DNA of 64,000 nt from NCBI RefSeq assembly GCF_014290175.1, contig NZ_JACOOR010000002.1, positions 372,001-436,000 of the forward strand. Reading direction: 5' to 3'. This DNA is from Anaerosacchariphilus hominis (GTDB taxonomy: Bacteria > Bacillota > Clostridia > Lachnospirales > Lachnospiraceae). Shown in pieces: positions 26,886-35,368 of the stretch. Positions within the stretch are counted from its first letter, which is position 1. Each line of letters starts with the position of its first letter. Both the position numbers and the translations under genes were made by a program. Below the pieces are notes generated by a model that saw nothing but the letters and a program-made list of their open reading frames with translations, ran no database searches and was not told where the DNA came from.

Positions 26886-27899
26886 ATGGCAGTAAAAGTA
26901 GCGATTAACGGTTTCGGACGTATCGGTAGACTTGCATTCAGACAGATGTTTGGCGCAGAGGGATATGAGGTTGTAGCAATCAACGACCTGACAAGCCCGA
27001 AGATGCTGGCTCACCTGTTAAAATATGATTCTTCTCAGGGTAAGTACGCTCTGGCAGATACCGTATCTGCAACAGAAGATTCCATCATCGTTGATGGCAA
27101 GGAGATCAAGATCTACGCAAAGGCTAACGCAGCTGAGCTTCCCTGGGGAGAGATCGGCGTAGACGTAGTTCTGGAGTGTACCGGATTCTACACCTCCAAG
27201 GAGAAGGCTTCTGCTCATATCGCAGCAGGCGCTAAGAAGGTAGTTATCTCCGCTCCGGCTGGAAACGACCTTCCGACCATCGTTTACAATGTAAACCATG
27301 AGACACTGACCAAAGAGGATACTGTAATTTCCGCAGCTTCCTGTACTACAAACTGCCTGGCTCCGATGGCAAAGGCTCTGAATGACTACATGCCCATCGA
27401 GTCCGGTATCATGTGCACCATCCACGCTTACACAGGCGACCAGATGATCCTTGACGGACCGCAGAGAAAGGGTGACCTGAGAAGAAGCCGTGCAGGCGCA
27501 GTAAATATCGTTCCGAACAGCACAGGAGCAGCTAAGGCAATCGGCCTTGTTATTCCGGAGCTGAACGGCAAGCTCATCGGCGCTGCACAGCGTGTACCGA
27601 CCCCGACTGGTTCTACCACTATCCTGAACGCAGTTGTTAAGGGCGAGGCTACTGTTGAGGGTATCAACGCAGCTATGAAGGCTCAGACCACAGAGTCCTT
27701 CGGATACAACACAGATGAGATCGTATCTTCTGATATCGTTGGTATGAGATTTGGTTCTCTGTTCGACGCTACTCAGACCATGGTTGTAAACCTTGGCAAC
27801 GGCACATCTCAGGTACAGGTTGTTTCCTGGTATGACAACGAGAACTCCTACGTATCTCAGATGGTTCGTACAATCAAGTACTTTGCGGAATTAGCATAA
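26886..27899 (+). CDS. gap: Glyceraldehyde-3-phosphate dehydrogenase
   Basis: A 337-residue glycolytic dehydrogenase. NAD-binding [12 protein letters not shown] is at the N-terminus; the catalytic Cys is in [13 protein letters not shown] (near residue 152); [18 protein letters not shown] and [15 protein letters not shown] are conserved blocks. It is the first gene of gap-pgk-tpiA. Codon use is strongly biased toward A/T- or C-ending optimal codons, consistent with very high expression. Confidence 0.98.
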   Translation: MAVKVAINGFGRIGRLAFRQMFGAEGYEVVAINDLTSPKMLAHLLKYDSSQGKYALADTVSATEDSIIVDGKEIKIYAKANAAELPWGEIGVDVVLECTGFYTSKEKASAHIAAGAKKVVISAPAGNDLPTIVYNVNHETLTKEDTVISAASCTTNCLAPMAKALNDYMPIESGIMCTIHAYTGDQMILDGPQRKGDLRRSRAGAVNIVPNSTGAAKAIGLVIPELNGKLIGAAQRVPTPTGSTTILNAVVKGEATVEGINAAMKAQTTESFGYNTDEIVSSDIVGMRFGSLFDATQTMVVNLGNGTSQVQVVSWYDNENSYVSQMVRTIKYFAELA

Positions 27900-27901
27900 G
27901 C

Positions 27902-27962
27902 CATGCGAAAGCCGGAAAGGGCAGACGCATCGTGCTTGCACGTAAGCGGCTGGGCTTTCCGG
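27902..27962 (+). other. structured spacer after gap
   Basis: CCGGAAAG (27912-27919) pairs with CTTTCCGG (27955-27962), enclosing CGTGC-TT-GCACG (27931-27942). It looks like an RNA fold at the gap 3' end; no frame of note is present. The rest of the spacer to 28050 holds GGGC/GCCC and other short pairs. Confidence 0.5.
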
Positions 27963-28050
27963 GTTTCATAGGGCGCAGCCCGGCGACCGAGATGAAGCGA
28001 AGCGAAATCAAGGTGCGTGGCGAGAGCGGCCATTGAATTAAGACCTATTA

Positions 28051-28086
28051 AGAGGTCCGGTCTTTATGGACCGGACCTCTTTTTAT
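28051..28086 (+). terminator. terminator after gap
   Basis: AGAGGTCCGGTC (28051-28062) pairs with GACCGGACCTCT (28069-28080), 12 bp, then TTTTTA. It would make gap separately abundant relative to pgk and tpiA. Confidence 0.85.
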
Positions 28087-28220
28087 GGAATAGGAAATTC
28101 CGATAGAATTCCCTATTCCATAAAAGCAAGCAGAGCTTGCAAAAATGCGCACTCGGCGCAGTGGTAGATGGTTGCCAAGGCAACCGCGCCTCGGCGCGAG
28201 AATGTGCCAATGGCACATTC
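28084..28220 (+). repeat. array of six consecutive short hairpins before pgk
   Basis: Six self-complementary units follow one another: 28084-28122 (TATGGAATAGG/CCTATTCCATA), 28126-28140 (GCAAGC-AGA-GCTTGC), 28146-28160 (TGCGC/GCGCA), 28170-28185 (GGTTGCC-AA-GGCAACC), 28185-28198 (CGCGCC-TC-GGCGCG) and 28200-28220 (GAATGTGCC-AAT-GGCACATTC). Stems are 5-11 bp and the last four loops are only 2-5 nt. The pgk RBS follows 20 nt later. Confidence 0.8.
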
Positions 28221-28255
28221 TATTTCATCTATTAAATCGATAAGGAGAGATTGAG

Positions 28256-29461
28256 ATGTTAAACAAGAAATCTGTAGATGACATCAATGTAAAAGGACAG
28301 CGCGTCCTGGTAAGATGCGATTTTAACGTACCGCTGAAGGATGGCAAGATCACAGACGAGAACCGTCTGGTAGCAGCACTGCCCACCATCAAGAAGCTGA
28401 TCGCTGATGGCGGCAAGGTAATCCTTTGCTCCCATCTGGGCAAGCCCAAGGGAGAGCCGAAGCCGGAGCTGTCTCTGGCGCCGGTAGCAAAGAGACTTTC
28501 CGAGCTTCTGGGCCAGGAAGTAAAGTTCGCAGCTGATCCGGAGGTTGTAGGACCGAACGCAAAGGCAGCTGTAGCGGCTATGAAGGACGGCGAGGTAGTT
28601 CTCCTTGAGAACACCCGTTACCGCGCAGAGGAGACCAAGAACGGAGAGGCATTCTCCAAGGAGCTGGCTTCCCTGGCAGACGTATTTGTAAACGACGCAT
28701 TCGGAACCGCGCACCGCGCGCACTGCTCCAACGTAGGCGTAACCCAGTATGTAAAGACTTCTGTAGTAGGATACCTGATGCAGAAGGAGATCAACTTCCT
28801 GGGCAACGCAGTCAACAACCCGGAGCGTCCCTTCGTAGCGATTCTGGGCGGCGCAAAGGTTGCAGACAAGCTGAATGTTATCGCAAACCTGCTTGAGAAG
28901 TGCGACACTCTGATCATCGGCGGCGGAATGGCTTACACCTTCCTGAAGGCAAAGGGCTACGAGGTAGGAACCTCTCTGGTAGACGACGAGAAGATCGACT
29001 ACTGCAAGGAGATGATGGAGAAGGCTGAGAAGCTTGGCAAGAAGCTGCTTCTTCCGGTGGACACCACTATCGCAAAAGAGTTCCCGAACCCCATCGACGC
29101 TGAGATCGAGGTATCCGTAGTTCCCTCCAATGAGATTCCGGCTGACATGATGGGTCTGGATATTGGAACCAAGACAGCAGAGCTGTACGCAGAGGCTGTG
29201 AAGTCCGCGAAGACCGTTGTATGGAACGGACCCATGGGCGTATTTGAGAACCCGATCCTGGCAAAGGGTACCATCGCAGTAGCGAAGTCCCTGGCTGAGA
29301 CAGACGCAACCACCATCATCGGCGGCGGCGACTCCGCAGCAGCAGTCAACACACTGGGCTTCGGCGACAAGATGACTCACATCTCCACAGGCGGCGGCGC
29401 ATCTCTGGAATTCCTTGAGGGCAAGGAGCTTCCGGGCGTAGCAGCAGCTAACGACCTGTAA
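28256..29461 (+). CDS. pgk: Phosphoglycerate kinase
   Basis: A 401-residue glycolytic kinase transferring phosphate from 1,3-bisphosphoglycerate to [18 protein letters not shown] is the substrate-binding N-terminus; [23 protein letters not shown] and GDSAAAV (nucleotide loop near residue 365) follow; [17 protein letters not shown] closes it. RBS AAGGAGAGA precedes the ATG. Length is standard. It lies between gap and tpiA in the usual order. Confidence 0.97.
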   Translation: MLNKKSVDDINVKGQRVLVRCDFNVPLKDGKITDENRLVAALPTIKKLIADGGKVILCSHLGKPKGEPKPELSLAPVAKRLSELLGQEVKFAADPEVVGPNAKAAVAAMKDGEVVLLENTRYRAEETKNGEAFSKELASLADVFVNDAFGTAHRAHCSNVGVTQYVKTSVVGYLMQKEINFLGNAVNNPERPFVAILGGAKVADKLNVIANLLEKCDTLIIGGGMAYTFLKAKGYEVGTSLVDDEKIDYCKEMMEKAEKLGKKLLLPVDTTIAKEFPNPIDAEIEVSVVPSNEIPADMMGLDIGTKTAELYAEAVKSAKTVVWNGPMGVFENPILAKGTIAVAKSLAETDATTIIGGGDSAAAVNTLGFGDKMTHISTGGGASLEFLEGKELPGVAAANDL

Positions 29462-29557
29462 GATAAGGAATAGTTATGAGCAGTGCCGGAACAGGAAAAT
29501 TGAAGATTTTCCGAATCTGCGCTGCGAAATAAATATATAATAGAGGAGAACAAAACA

Positions 29558-30307
29558 ATGGCAAGAAAGAAAATTATCGCTGGTAACTGGAAAATGAACA
29601 TGACTCCCAGCGAGGCAGTAGAACTGGTAAACACCTTAAAGCCGCTGGTAGCAAACGATGATGTAGACGTAGTATTCTGCGTACCGGCCATCGACATCAT
29701 CCCGGTCGTAGAGGCTGTCAAGGGATCCAACATCCAGGTTGGTGCTGAGAACATGTACTTCGAGGAGAAGGGTGCTTACACAGGCGAGATTTCCCCGAAC
29801 ATGCTGACAGACGCTGGCGTTAAGTATGTTATCCTTGGACATTCCGAGAGACGTGAGTACTTCGCAGAGACCAGCGAGACTGTAAACAAGAAGATGCTGA
29901 AAGCATTCGAGCATGGTCTTACACCGATCATGTGCTGCGGCGAGACTCTGACTCAGAGAGAGCAGGGTGTGACCATGGACTTCATCCGTCAGCAGGTTAA
30001 GGTTGGTTTCCAGGGCGTAACAGCCGATCAGGCAAAGGAAGCTGTTATCGCTTATGAGCCGATCTGGGCTATCGGAACCGGCAAGACCGCTACCACCGAG
30101 CAGGCTCAGGAAGTTTGCGCTGGTATCCGCGCTTGCATCGCAGAGATCTACGATGAGGCAACTGCAGCAGCTATCCGTATCCAGTACGGCGGATCTGTAA
30201 ACGCAGCTACCGCTCCGGAACTTTTCGCACAGGCAGACATCGACGGCGGCCTGGTAGGCGGCGCAGCTCTGAAGCCGGACTTCGGAAAGATTGTAAATTA
30301 CAAGTAA
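29558..30307 (+). CDS. tpiA: Triosephosphate isomerase
   Basis: A 249-residue TIM-barrel enzyme interconverting dihydroxyacetone phosphate and glyceraldehyde 3-phosphate. GNWKMNM with the substrate Lys, LGHSERRE with His95, and [15 protein letters not shown] with Glu near 167 are all intact. The last 20 nt of the gene are part of the 133-bp repeat found again 33 kb downstream, so the 3' end of this gene is the probable integration site of the neighbouring island, which leaves the coding sequence unchanged. Confidence 0.97.
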   Translation: MARKKIIAGNWKMNMTPSEAVELVNTLKPLVANDDVDVVFCVPAIDIIPVVEAVKGSNIQVGAENMYFEEKGAYTGEISPNMLTDAGVKYVILGHSERREYFAETSETVNKKMLKAFEHGLTPIMCCGETLTQREQGVTMDFIRQQVKVGFQGVTADQAKEAVIAYEPIWAIGTGKTATTEQAQEVCAGIRACIAEIYDEATAAAIRIQYGGSVNAATAPELFAQADIDGGLVGGAALKPDFGKIVNYK

Positions 30308-30420
30308 GTCTGAAATTTTAGGCAAAATAGCCAAATATAACGCTATAAAACGTGATAAAAAGCCATTTGATTTAGCTGATATTGCTAATCAAATGGCTTT
30401 TTATTATGCTTTATAATCTT
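30288..30420 (+). repeat. left 133-bp att-like repeat (tpiA end plus terminator)
   Basis: Matches 63566-63698 at 129 of 133 positions by eye. It starts in the last codons of tpiA (AGATTGTAAATTACAAG) and runs through the tpiA terminator to TTATAATCTT. Direct orientation and location at both ends of the accessory region fit attL or attR of an integrated element. Confidence 0.85.
30357..30402 (+). terminator. tpiA terminator
   Basis: AAAAAGCCATTTGATT (30357-30372) pairs perfectly with AATCAAATGGCTTTTT (30387-30402). It lies inside the duplicated 133-bp sequence. Confidence 0.9.
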
Positions 30421-30423
30421 TTT

Positions 30424-30456
30424 AGTATCACCTTTTAGTATCACCCTAGTATCACC
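30424..30456 (+). repeat. AGTATCACC iterons at left island end
   Basis: Three direct copies of AGTATCACC at 30424-30432, 30437-30445 and 30448-30456, immediately inside the att-like repeat. The same word recurs inside the right repeat, as expected of arm-type integrase or excisionase binding sites. Confidence 0.7.
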
Positions 30457-30528
30457 CTAATACAGCACCAAATGCCAATGTTGTAAAGACAGTGTTGATG
30501 GCGGAGATTTGTGAGGTTGAAAAATGAC

Positions 30529-30557
30529 TTGCTATTGTGCGGACATTTGTGTATAAT
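30529..30557 (+). promoter_or_regulatory. promoter of orphan antitoxin
   Basis: TTGCTA (30529-30534), 17-nt spacer, TATAAT (30552-30557), 43 nt before the start codon. Confidence 0.65.
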
Positions 30558-30599
30558 AAGGGTAGAAGAAAATGCAGCATAAGAAAGGAGACATTCTAT

Positions 30600-30908
30600 A
30601 TGGCAGCAAAATCGGCGAATTTATATGCGAGAATAGAACCGGATGTGAAAGAGCAGGCGGAAAGCATTTTATCTACCCTTGGAATTCCGGCTTCTAATGC
30701 AATCAATATGTTTTATAAACAAATTATTTTACAGAGAGGACTTCCGTTTGAAGTAAAAATTCCATCTGCAAGACCTGTTGATATCAGCGCATTATCGGAA
30801 GCAGAGTTCCATGAAGAATTGGAAAAGGGATATGCAGATGTGCAGGCGGGACGCACCAAAAATGCAAGAGAAGTATTTGATGCGATACGTAAGGATTATG
30901 GCTTATGA
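30600..30908 (+). CDS. RelB/DinJ-family antitoxin
   Basis: A 102-residue protein with the ribbon-helix-helix N-terminus of RelB/DinJ antitoxins: ANLYARIEPDVKEQAESIL followed by LGIPASNAINMFYKQIILQRGLPF. The C-terminal half would normally wrap the toxin. ATG 30600 has AAAGGAG. The expected RelE/YafQ toxin gene is missing; only a C-terminal stump of such a toxin remains directly downstream, so this antitoxin appears orphaned and may act only as an autorepressor or as an anti-toxin against a related toxin elsewhere. Confidence 0.85.
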   Translation: MAAKSANLYARIEPDVKEQAESILSTLGIPASNAINMFYKQIILQRGLPFEVKIPSARPVDISALSEAEFHEELEKGYADVQAGRTKNAREVFDAIRKDYGL

Positions 30909-30917
30909 TATAGGAAA

Positions 30918-30992
30918 ACAGTTGAGATCCTGCGTGTGATGTATGGCGGACGCAACATTGATAAGCAATTAAATCTTTACACAAAGCAATAA
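30918..30992 (+). pseudogene. RelE/YafQ-type toxin remnant
   Basis: Reads VEILRVMYGGRNIDKQLN and then LYTKQ before a TAA, the usual C-terminal strand of RelE/ParE-type toxins (ILRVMYGGRDI). There is no start, and the frame that opens at the antitoxin stop (ATGATATAG) closes at once. The 5' three-quarters of the toxin have been deleted. Confidence 0.7.
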
Positions 30993-31002
30993 AAACCAGT
31001 AA

Positions 31003-31048
31003 AGAGTGCATGGAAAAGAAAAATTTCTTCCCATACACTCTTTTTTTG
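31003..31048 (+). terminator. terminator after antitoxin
   Basis: AGAGTGCATGG (31003-31013) pairs with CCATACACTCT (31031-31041) with one mismatch, then T7. The following 31049-31276 holds no credible gene. Confidence 0.75.
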
Positions 31049-31276
31049 ACATTTTTTATACGAAATCAGCGTCCTGATTCGTATTACTTAATAGGAAAAA
31101 ACGTCTTAGATTATCTTCATCCAAGACGCTTTTCTGAATCCTATATTACCCGTTGTTCACAGCTTTGTCAATCTTTTTCGGCATTTTTCCCAAAAAAGAT
31201 GTGGAGTAATGTGAAATCCTGTAAGTTTGCTTATGTGTGATAAAGAAGTAATAGAAGTGTAAAAAATTTTGCCGTT

Positions 31277-31307
31277 CCTATCCGGCACATGAGGTATGTC
31301 GGATAGG
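31277..31307 (-). terminator. hairpin downstream of serine recombinase operon
   Basis: CCTATCCG (31277-31284) pairs with CGGATAGG (31300-31307), with an inner ACAT/ATGT pair. On the minus strand it follows the recombinase stop by 8 nt; a T6 run comes 12 nt further on. Confidence 0.5.
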
Positions 31308-31315
31308 TCGGGCGG

Positions 31316-32941
31316 TTAGGTGTCGGGCAGTTCTACCTTGCCGACAAAAGAATAATAGATTTCGATTTCCTGTCTGCGTAACTTGCCCCGGCGTTTCCCG
31401 TCAAGGGCAACGCTTTCATGGACAACGATTTTCTCCACAAACTCCCGCAGCAGAGTAGGGGTAAGTTCTTCAATGGTAGTGTGCCTGCGTACCACATTCA
31501 TAAACTTTTCAGCGTTTGCGGTGGCTTCCTGCGCTTTGGAAAGTTCTTCCCGCAGTCTGGCGGCACGTTCTTTCAGTTCTTTCTGCTCGGCTTCATAGTC
31601 TGCCGACAGCTCTGTGAAACGCTCGTCCGATATGCGCCCGGTTACGCTGTCCTCATACAGCCGCTTGAAGATAGCAGATAACTCGGCTATGCGTTTCTCG
31701 GCGGCTTCCAGCTCCTTTTTCTTGGCGGCGTTCCTGCGTCTGTCCCCGTCCTCATTCTGCTCGATTAAAAGCTTCATAAACCGGGCTTCATGCTTTGCCG
31801 CATAGCTGGTAACTTTCCGCAGATTGGAGAGTACGCCAGCGGTCAAGAGGTCAGTGCGGATAAAGTGCGCTGTGCAGTCGGCGGTGCGTTTCTTGTAGCT
31901 TCCGCAGATATAACAGTCCTGCTTGCGCTTGTCCGTCTGGTATCGCTGCTGGTACATGACGCTGCCGCAGTCGGCACAAAAGAGTATGCCGGAGAACAAG
32001 CCCACTTCGTCATAACGGTTGGGGCGTTTGCGCTGCTTGCGTAACTCCTGCACCCGTTCCCACGTTTCCCGGTCAATGATAGGCTCATGGTGGTTCTCAA
32101 AAACCGCCTGCTTTTCCGGGGGATTTTCTATGCTGTGTTTCAGCTTGTAGGACGGCTTCTCGGTCTTAAAGTTTACCAGACAGCCCGTATATTCCCGGTT
32201 TTCCAGCAGATGAACCACGGTATTGGTCGCCCACTTGCACTCATAGCCGGGGTGGTAGCGGCGGGTGCTGCCCGTCCTGCGGTATTCCAGCGTCCCCGGC
32301 GTGGGGATTTGCTGCTCGGTCAGCATACGGGCTATCTTGGTCGGACCGTTCCCGGCAAGGCAAAGGCTGTAAATCTGCCGTACCACCGGGGCGGCTTCCT
32401 CGTCAATGATAAAGTTTTCGTCCTCGTCCATGAGGTAGCCATAGACGGGCTTGCTTGTGATGGGCTTTCCGCTCATGCCCTTAGAGCGTTTTACTGCCTT
32501 GATTTTCTTGCTCGTATCTCTCACCAGCCATTCGTTAAAAATGTTCCGCAGCGGGGCAAAATCATTTTCCCCCTGTGCGCTGTCCACTCCGTCATTGATA
32601 GCGATGAAGCGGACACCTTTCTGTGGGAAAATCATTTCTGTGTACATTCCCACCTGTAAGTAGTTTCGCCCTAACCTCGACATATCCTTGACGATAACTG
32701 TCCCGACTTTCCCTGCTTCAATGTCTGCAAGCATGGCTTGAAATCCGGGTCTTTGAAAGTTCGCACCGGAATAACCGTCGTCGGTGTACCAGCGCAGATT
32801 AGAAAATCCATTCTGTTTGGCATAGGTTTCCAAAATCCTCTTTTGGTTGGAAATGGAATTGCTCTCGCCTTGCAGCTCGTCCTCATGGGACAGTCTTGGG
32901 TAAAGGGCGGTAATGAGTTGCTGGGTGGTCTGTCTTAACAT
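31316..32941 (-). CDS. large serine recombinase
   Basis: A 541-residue site-specific recombinase of the TndX/TnpX group. The catalytic Ser18 is in ALYPRLSHEDE with Arg16; SISNQKRILE, TDDGYSGANFQRPGF and VIVKDMSRLGRNYLQVGMY complete the resolvase domain (1-150). A recombinase domain follows, then a zinc beta-ribbon (LFCADCGSVM with CYICGSY and DCTAH, about 320-365), a coiled coil (about 400-475) and a C-terminal DUF4368-like end. It excises the element as a circle and reintegrates it. Confidence 0.93.
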   Translation of the reverse strand: MLRQTTQQLITALYPRLSHEDELQGESNSISNQKRILETYAKQNGFSNLRWYTDDGYSGANFQRPGFQAMLADIEAGKVGTVIVKDMSRLGRNYLQVGMYTEMIFPQKGVRFIAINDGVDSAQGENDFAPLRNIFNEWLVRDTSKKIKAVKRSKGMSGKPITSKPVYGYLMDEDENFIIDEEAAPVVRQIYSLCLAGNGPTKIARMLTEQQIPTPGTLEYRRTGSTRRYHPGYECKWATNTVVHLLENREYTGCLVNFKTEKPSYKLKHSIENPPEKQAVFENHHEPIIDRETWERVQELRKQRKRPNRYDEVGLFSGILFCADCGSVMYQQRYQTDKRKQDCYICGSYKKRTADCTAHFIRTDLLTAGVLSNLRKVTSYAAKHEARFMKLLIEQNEDGDRRRNAAKKKELEAAEKRIAELSAIFKRLYEDSVTGRISDERFTELSADYEAEQKELKERAARLREELSKAQEATANAEKFMNVVRRHTTIEELTPTLLREFVEKIVVHESVALDGKRRGKLRRQEIEIYYSFVGKVELPDT

Positions 32942-33068
32942 AAATTCCTCCGTTTCCGACAGCCAGCCCCACTATTCCGTACCTTGATTGTACCACATGG
33001 GGCGGCTGTCTGTATAGCGGCAAAAGCGTCAAATCTGCTTCTTTACGGTCGGTAAAAATGACGGTTTT

Positions 33069-33263
33069 TCAATCAGGCTTATCACAGGTCAAATATCCGG
33101 CGGCGGCTTCTGCTTCCAGCACTTTCATCATCTTGTCAGCGGCGGTGTCGGTCGCCCCCTCCTTGAAAAAGCCAGACACCACAAGGATTGTGTTGCCTAT
33201 CCTCGTTTCGGTCACGCAGTCCGGGCGGCGGGCAGGGCGTTTGTTTCTCTGGGTGTCGGTCAT
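33069..33263 (-). CDS. transposon-encoded protein TnpW-like
   Basis: A 64-residue protein with CVTETRIGNTILVVSGFF, then GATDTAADKMMKVLEAEA, matching the short TnpW-type proteins found beside serine recombinases of Tn4451-like elements. Start at 33263 overlaps the stop of the preceding gene (ATGA). Function unknown; perhaps regulatory. Confidence 0.75.
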   Translation of the reverse strand: MTDTQRNKRPARRPDCVTETRIGNTILVVSGFFKEGATDTAADKMMKVLEAEAAAGYLTCDKPD

Positions 33264-34114
33264 AGGCAAATCTCCTTTCCGGCAAGCAGCCGTTTCAGCT
33301 GTTCCATTTTTCCCTGTGCGGCGGCTTTCCTCAAATTCTCCCCGGTAAAGCAGAGAGGGGAACACATTTCAAGCAGGCGGTCATAAATCCGGGCGTGGGC
33401 GGTGTCCTCCGGGTGCTGCAATTCCTCCAGCGTGAGGTTGGTCGTCACAATCAGCGGCTTCCTGCTCCGGTAGCGGCTGTCAATCACATTGTAGACCTGT
33501 TCCAGACCGTATTCTGTGCCACGCTCCATTCCAAAATCGTCAATGATGAGCAGGGGGAAGCTGCAAAGGCGGGAAATATATTCGTTCCTGCCCGCAAAGC
33601 TGGCGGCAAGGTCGTTTAATATTGCTGCAAAGTTTGTCATGCACACCGGGACTTCCTGCTCCATGAGGGCGTTTGCAATACACCCGGCAAAATAGCTTTT
33701 CCCAGTGCCTACCCTGCCCCACAAGAGCAGCCCGTAGTTCCCGTCCTTTATCTGTTCCCAGCGTGCCACATATCCGGCGGCGTTCTTCATCTGCGGGCAG
33801 CTGCCGTTATCGTTGGCAAATGTCCAGTCCTGCATGGTCTTGTCTGTAAAGCCCTGCCGTTTCAGCCGTTCCACCGTTTCAAGGTGGCTGCGCCGCTTCT
33901 CGGCGGCTTCCCGTTCCTTACGGGCTGCCCGCTGGCAGTCGCACTCTGACGGGTGGCGGTCACGCCCGAAAAAGGTCTTGCCCTCCGGGAAATAGGCTTC
34001 TTTGGGTTTCCGGCATTTGCCGCAGTATAAAAGCCCGTCCTCCCCGGTGTAATCCTCCGGCTCGGCTGTGGTGTCGGTCATAGGCAGTATGGTGTTGTGG
34101 ATTGTATCGGTCAT
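33260..34114 (-). CDS. DnaC/IstB-like ATP-binding protein
   Basis: A 284-residue AAA+ ATPase. An N-terminal zinc-binding region has CGKC (31-34) and CDC (58-60); Walker A GRVGTGKS is at 133-140 and Walker B LLIIDDFG around 188-195. DnaC-type proteins load the replicative helicase; here it probably supports replication of the excised circle with the RepA-like protein encoded upstream. The start at 34114 overlaps the upstream stop as ATGA. Confidence 0.85.
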   Translation of the reverse strand: MTDTIHNTILPMTDTTAEPEDYTGEDGLLYCGKCRKPKEAYFPEGKTFFGRDRHPSECDCQRAARKEREAAEKRRSHLETVERLKRQGFTDKTMQDWTFANDNGSCPQMKNAAGYVARWEQIKDGNYGLLLWGRVGTGKSYFAGCIANALMEQEVPVCMTNFAAILNDLAASFAGRNEYISRLCSFPLLIIDDFGMERGTEYGLEQVYNVIDSRYRSRKPLIVTTNLTLEELQHPEDTAHARIYDRLLEMCSPLCFTGENLRKAAAQGKMEQLKRLLAGKEICL

Positions 34115-34872
34115 AGGCTTTCTCCCTCCTTGAATGAATAGTCCGGTATGCCTTTCTTTGGCTTCTCTTTGGCAGCGTCCTCCTGCGCCCACTTGTAAAT
34201 GGTGGCTGCATGGCTCTGGTACTGCTTCCCGGTGGAAGCGATGTGGCAGGAAAGGCGGTCAAGGTAATACTCCCACTTGCCGGGGAAGTCCTGTTCCAGC
34301 TCCAAAAGTTCTGTGTCAGAAAGAAATACATTTTTATATCTGCCATAAGCGGCGGGGGGCTGCCCCTCACTCGCTCCTTTTGTTTGGCTCTCTATTAGGT
34401 TGTTTATATTAGTTTGGTTAGGGGACGGTTTTCCGACCGTCATAAGGTCAGTTTTCCGGCTGTCAGTTGGTCGGTTTCCCGCCCTTATGAGGGGCGGTTT
34501 TCCGTCCGTCAGTTGGTCGGAAAACTGTACCACTGGGATAGGCGGCACTTTCACATACAGACGGTTGGCGGCAGAAAAGCCCGTCCGTCTGCGTTCCAGC
34601 AGCCCGGCAGCGTCCAGTTCGTTCAGTGCGCCCTTTATGGTGGTGCAGCCTTTATCCAGCATTTCCGCTATCTCTGCTATGGGGTAGACAATGTATGTCC
34701 GTCCCTCGCTGTCCTGCCAGCCGTTCTTCTGCGAAAGGGTGGAACGGTCTAACAGCAGCGCATATAACTCTCTTGCGGTGTGGGATAGGTCTGTTTCCAG
34801 CAGGAAACGGGGGTAAGGCAGGTAAGCGGGCAGCTCCGTTCCTGCGGTCATATAATCAGCGATAGGGTTCAC
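34111..34872 (-). CDS. RepA-type replication initiator (N-terminal winged helix)
   Basis: A 253-residue protein whose first 110 residues match the RepA_N initiator domain: TAGTELPAYLPYPRFLLE, RELYALLLDRSTLSQKNGW, and IAEMLDKGCTTIKGALNELD. The C-terminal part (SLKNVFLSDTEL-type stretch near 180, then YYLDRLSCHIASTGKQY) fits the DnaD-like end of this group. The start is uncertain: AAGGAG directly abuts the GTG at 34872, the best-spaced codon (34863) is ATC, and the first ATG is at 34851. A mutated ATG start is possible. Confidence 0.75.
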   Translation of the reverse strand: MNPIADYMTAGTELPAYLPYPRFLLETDLSHTARELYALLLDRSTLSQKNGWQDSEGRTYIVYPIAEIAEMLDKGCTTIKGALNELDAAGLLERRRTGFSAANRLYVKVPPIPVVQFSDQLTDGKPPLIRAGNRPTDSRKTDLMTVGKPSPNQTNINNLIESQTKGASEGQPPAAYGRYKNVFLSDTELLELEQDFPGKWEYYLDRLSCHIASTGKQYQSHAATIYKWAQEDAAKEKPKKGIPDYSFKEGESL

Positions 34873-34981
34873 CTCCTTGTGGTGTCTGTCTGTGGGTTCT
34901 GTTACGCTTTTAGGGGGCGTTTTTAAGGGAAAAGGATAAATGTATCACGCACCCTTTGACACCCTCCAAAAAAGCCTTGAT

Positions 34982-35368
34982 TTATGCGGGTTTGAAATGC
35001 CCTAAAGCGTGACATTTCTCCCTTTGTTTCCGCTTCCGTTTGGCGGCGTTTATCCGCTTCATGCGTCCGGCGCAGTCCGGGCAGTATTTCCCCCGGTTGG
35101 ATTTTGGGAAGAAGAACGCCCCGCAGACAGCGCAGCGTTTCCGGCTTCCCCGGCGCAAGAGGGCGGCTTCCAGTGCTTCATCAAGGGGCAGGACAGCGGC
35201 GGTAAACCAGCGGCAGAGCAGCGAATAGCTGATACTCTGTACACACACGCAAGGCTCGCCGTCCTCCAACAGCAGGCAGTTCCCGCTGTCATAGTTGCAG
35301 CACTCATGCACAAGGCGGCGGGCTGCCCGGTACTGGCGGTAGTCCATGCGGGGGATATTACCGTTCAT
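34982..35368 (-). CDS. cysteine-rich VLP-type protein
   Basis: A 128-residue protein with many Cys: CCNYDSGNC, CVCVQS, LLCRW, then a zinc-ribbon-like CAVCGAFF with YCPDC, and a very basic tail (RMKRINAAKRKRKQ). Such Cys-rich proteins accompany relaxase genes of Firmicute mobile elements. The start at 35368 overlaps the relaxase 3' end by 11 nt. A nucleic-acid-binding role is likely but unproven. Confidence 0.75.
   Translation of the reverse strand: MNGNIPRMDYRQYRAARRLVHECCNYDSGNCLLLEDGEPCVCVQSISYSLLCRWFTAAVLPLDEALEAALLRRGSRKRCAVCGAFFFPKSNRGKYCPDCAGRMKRINAAKRKRKQREKCHALGHFKPA

Noticed and set aside
27900..28255. tRNA or known riboswitch in the gap-pgk spacer
   Set aside because: The many stems do not form a cloverleaf and no riboswitch core motif was found; all pairs are simple hairpins in a row.
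28259..29380. 373-codon minus-strand frame opposite pgk
   Set aside because: Covers pgk exactly in antisense; the pgk motifs are intact and the antisense protein matches nothing.
30424..30456. CRISPR-like repeats
   Set aside because: Only three 9-bp copies with 3-4 nt spacing, repeated at the other island end; this fits integrase-site iterons, not a CRISPR array, and no cas genes are present.
31010..31240. 76-codon plus-strand frame after the toxin remnant
   Set aside because: Begins inside a terminator hairpin, lacks an RBS and reads as AT-rich noise.
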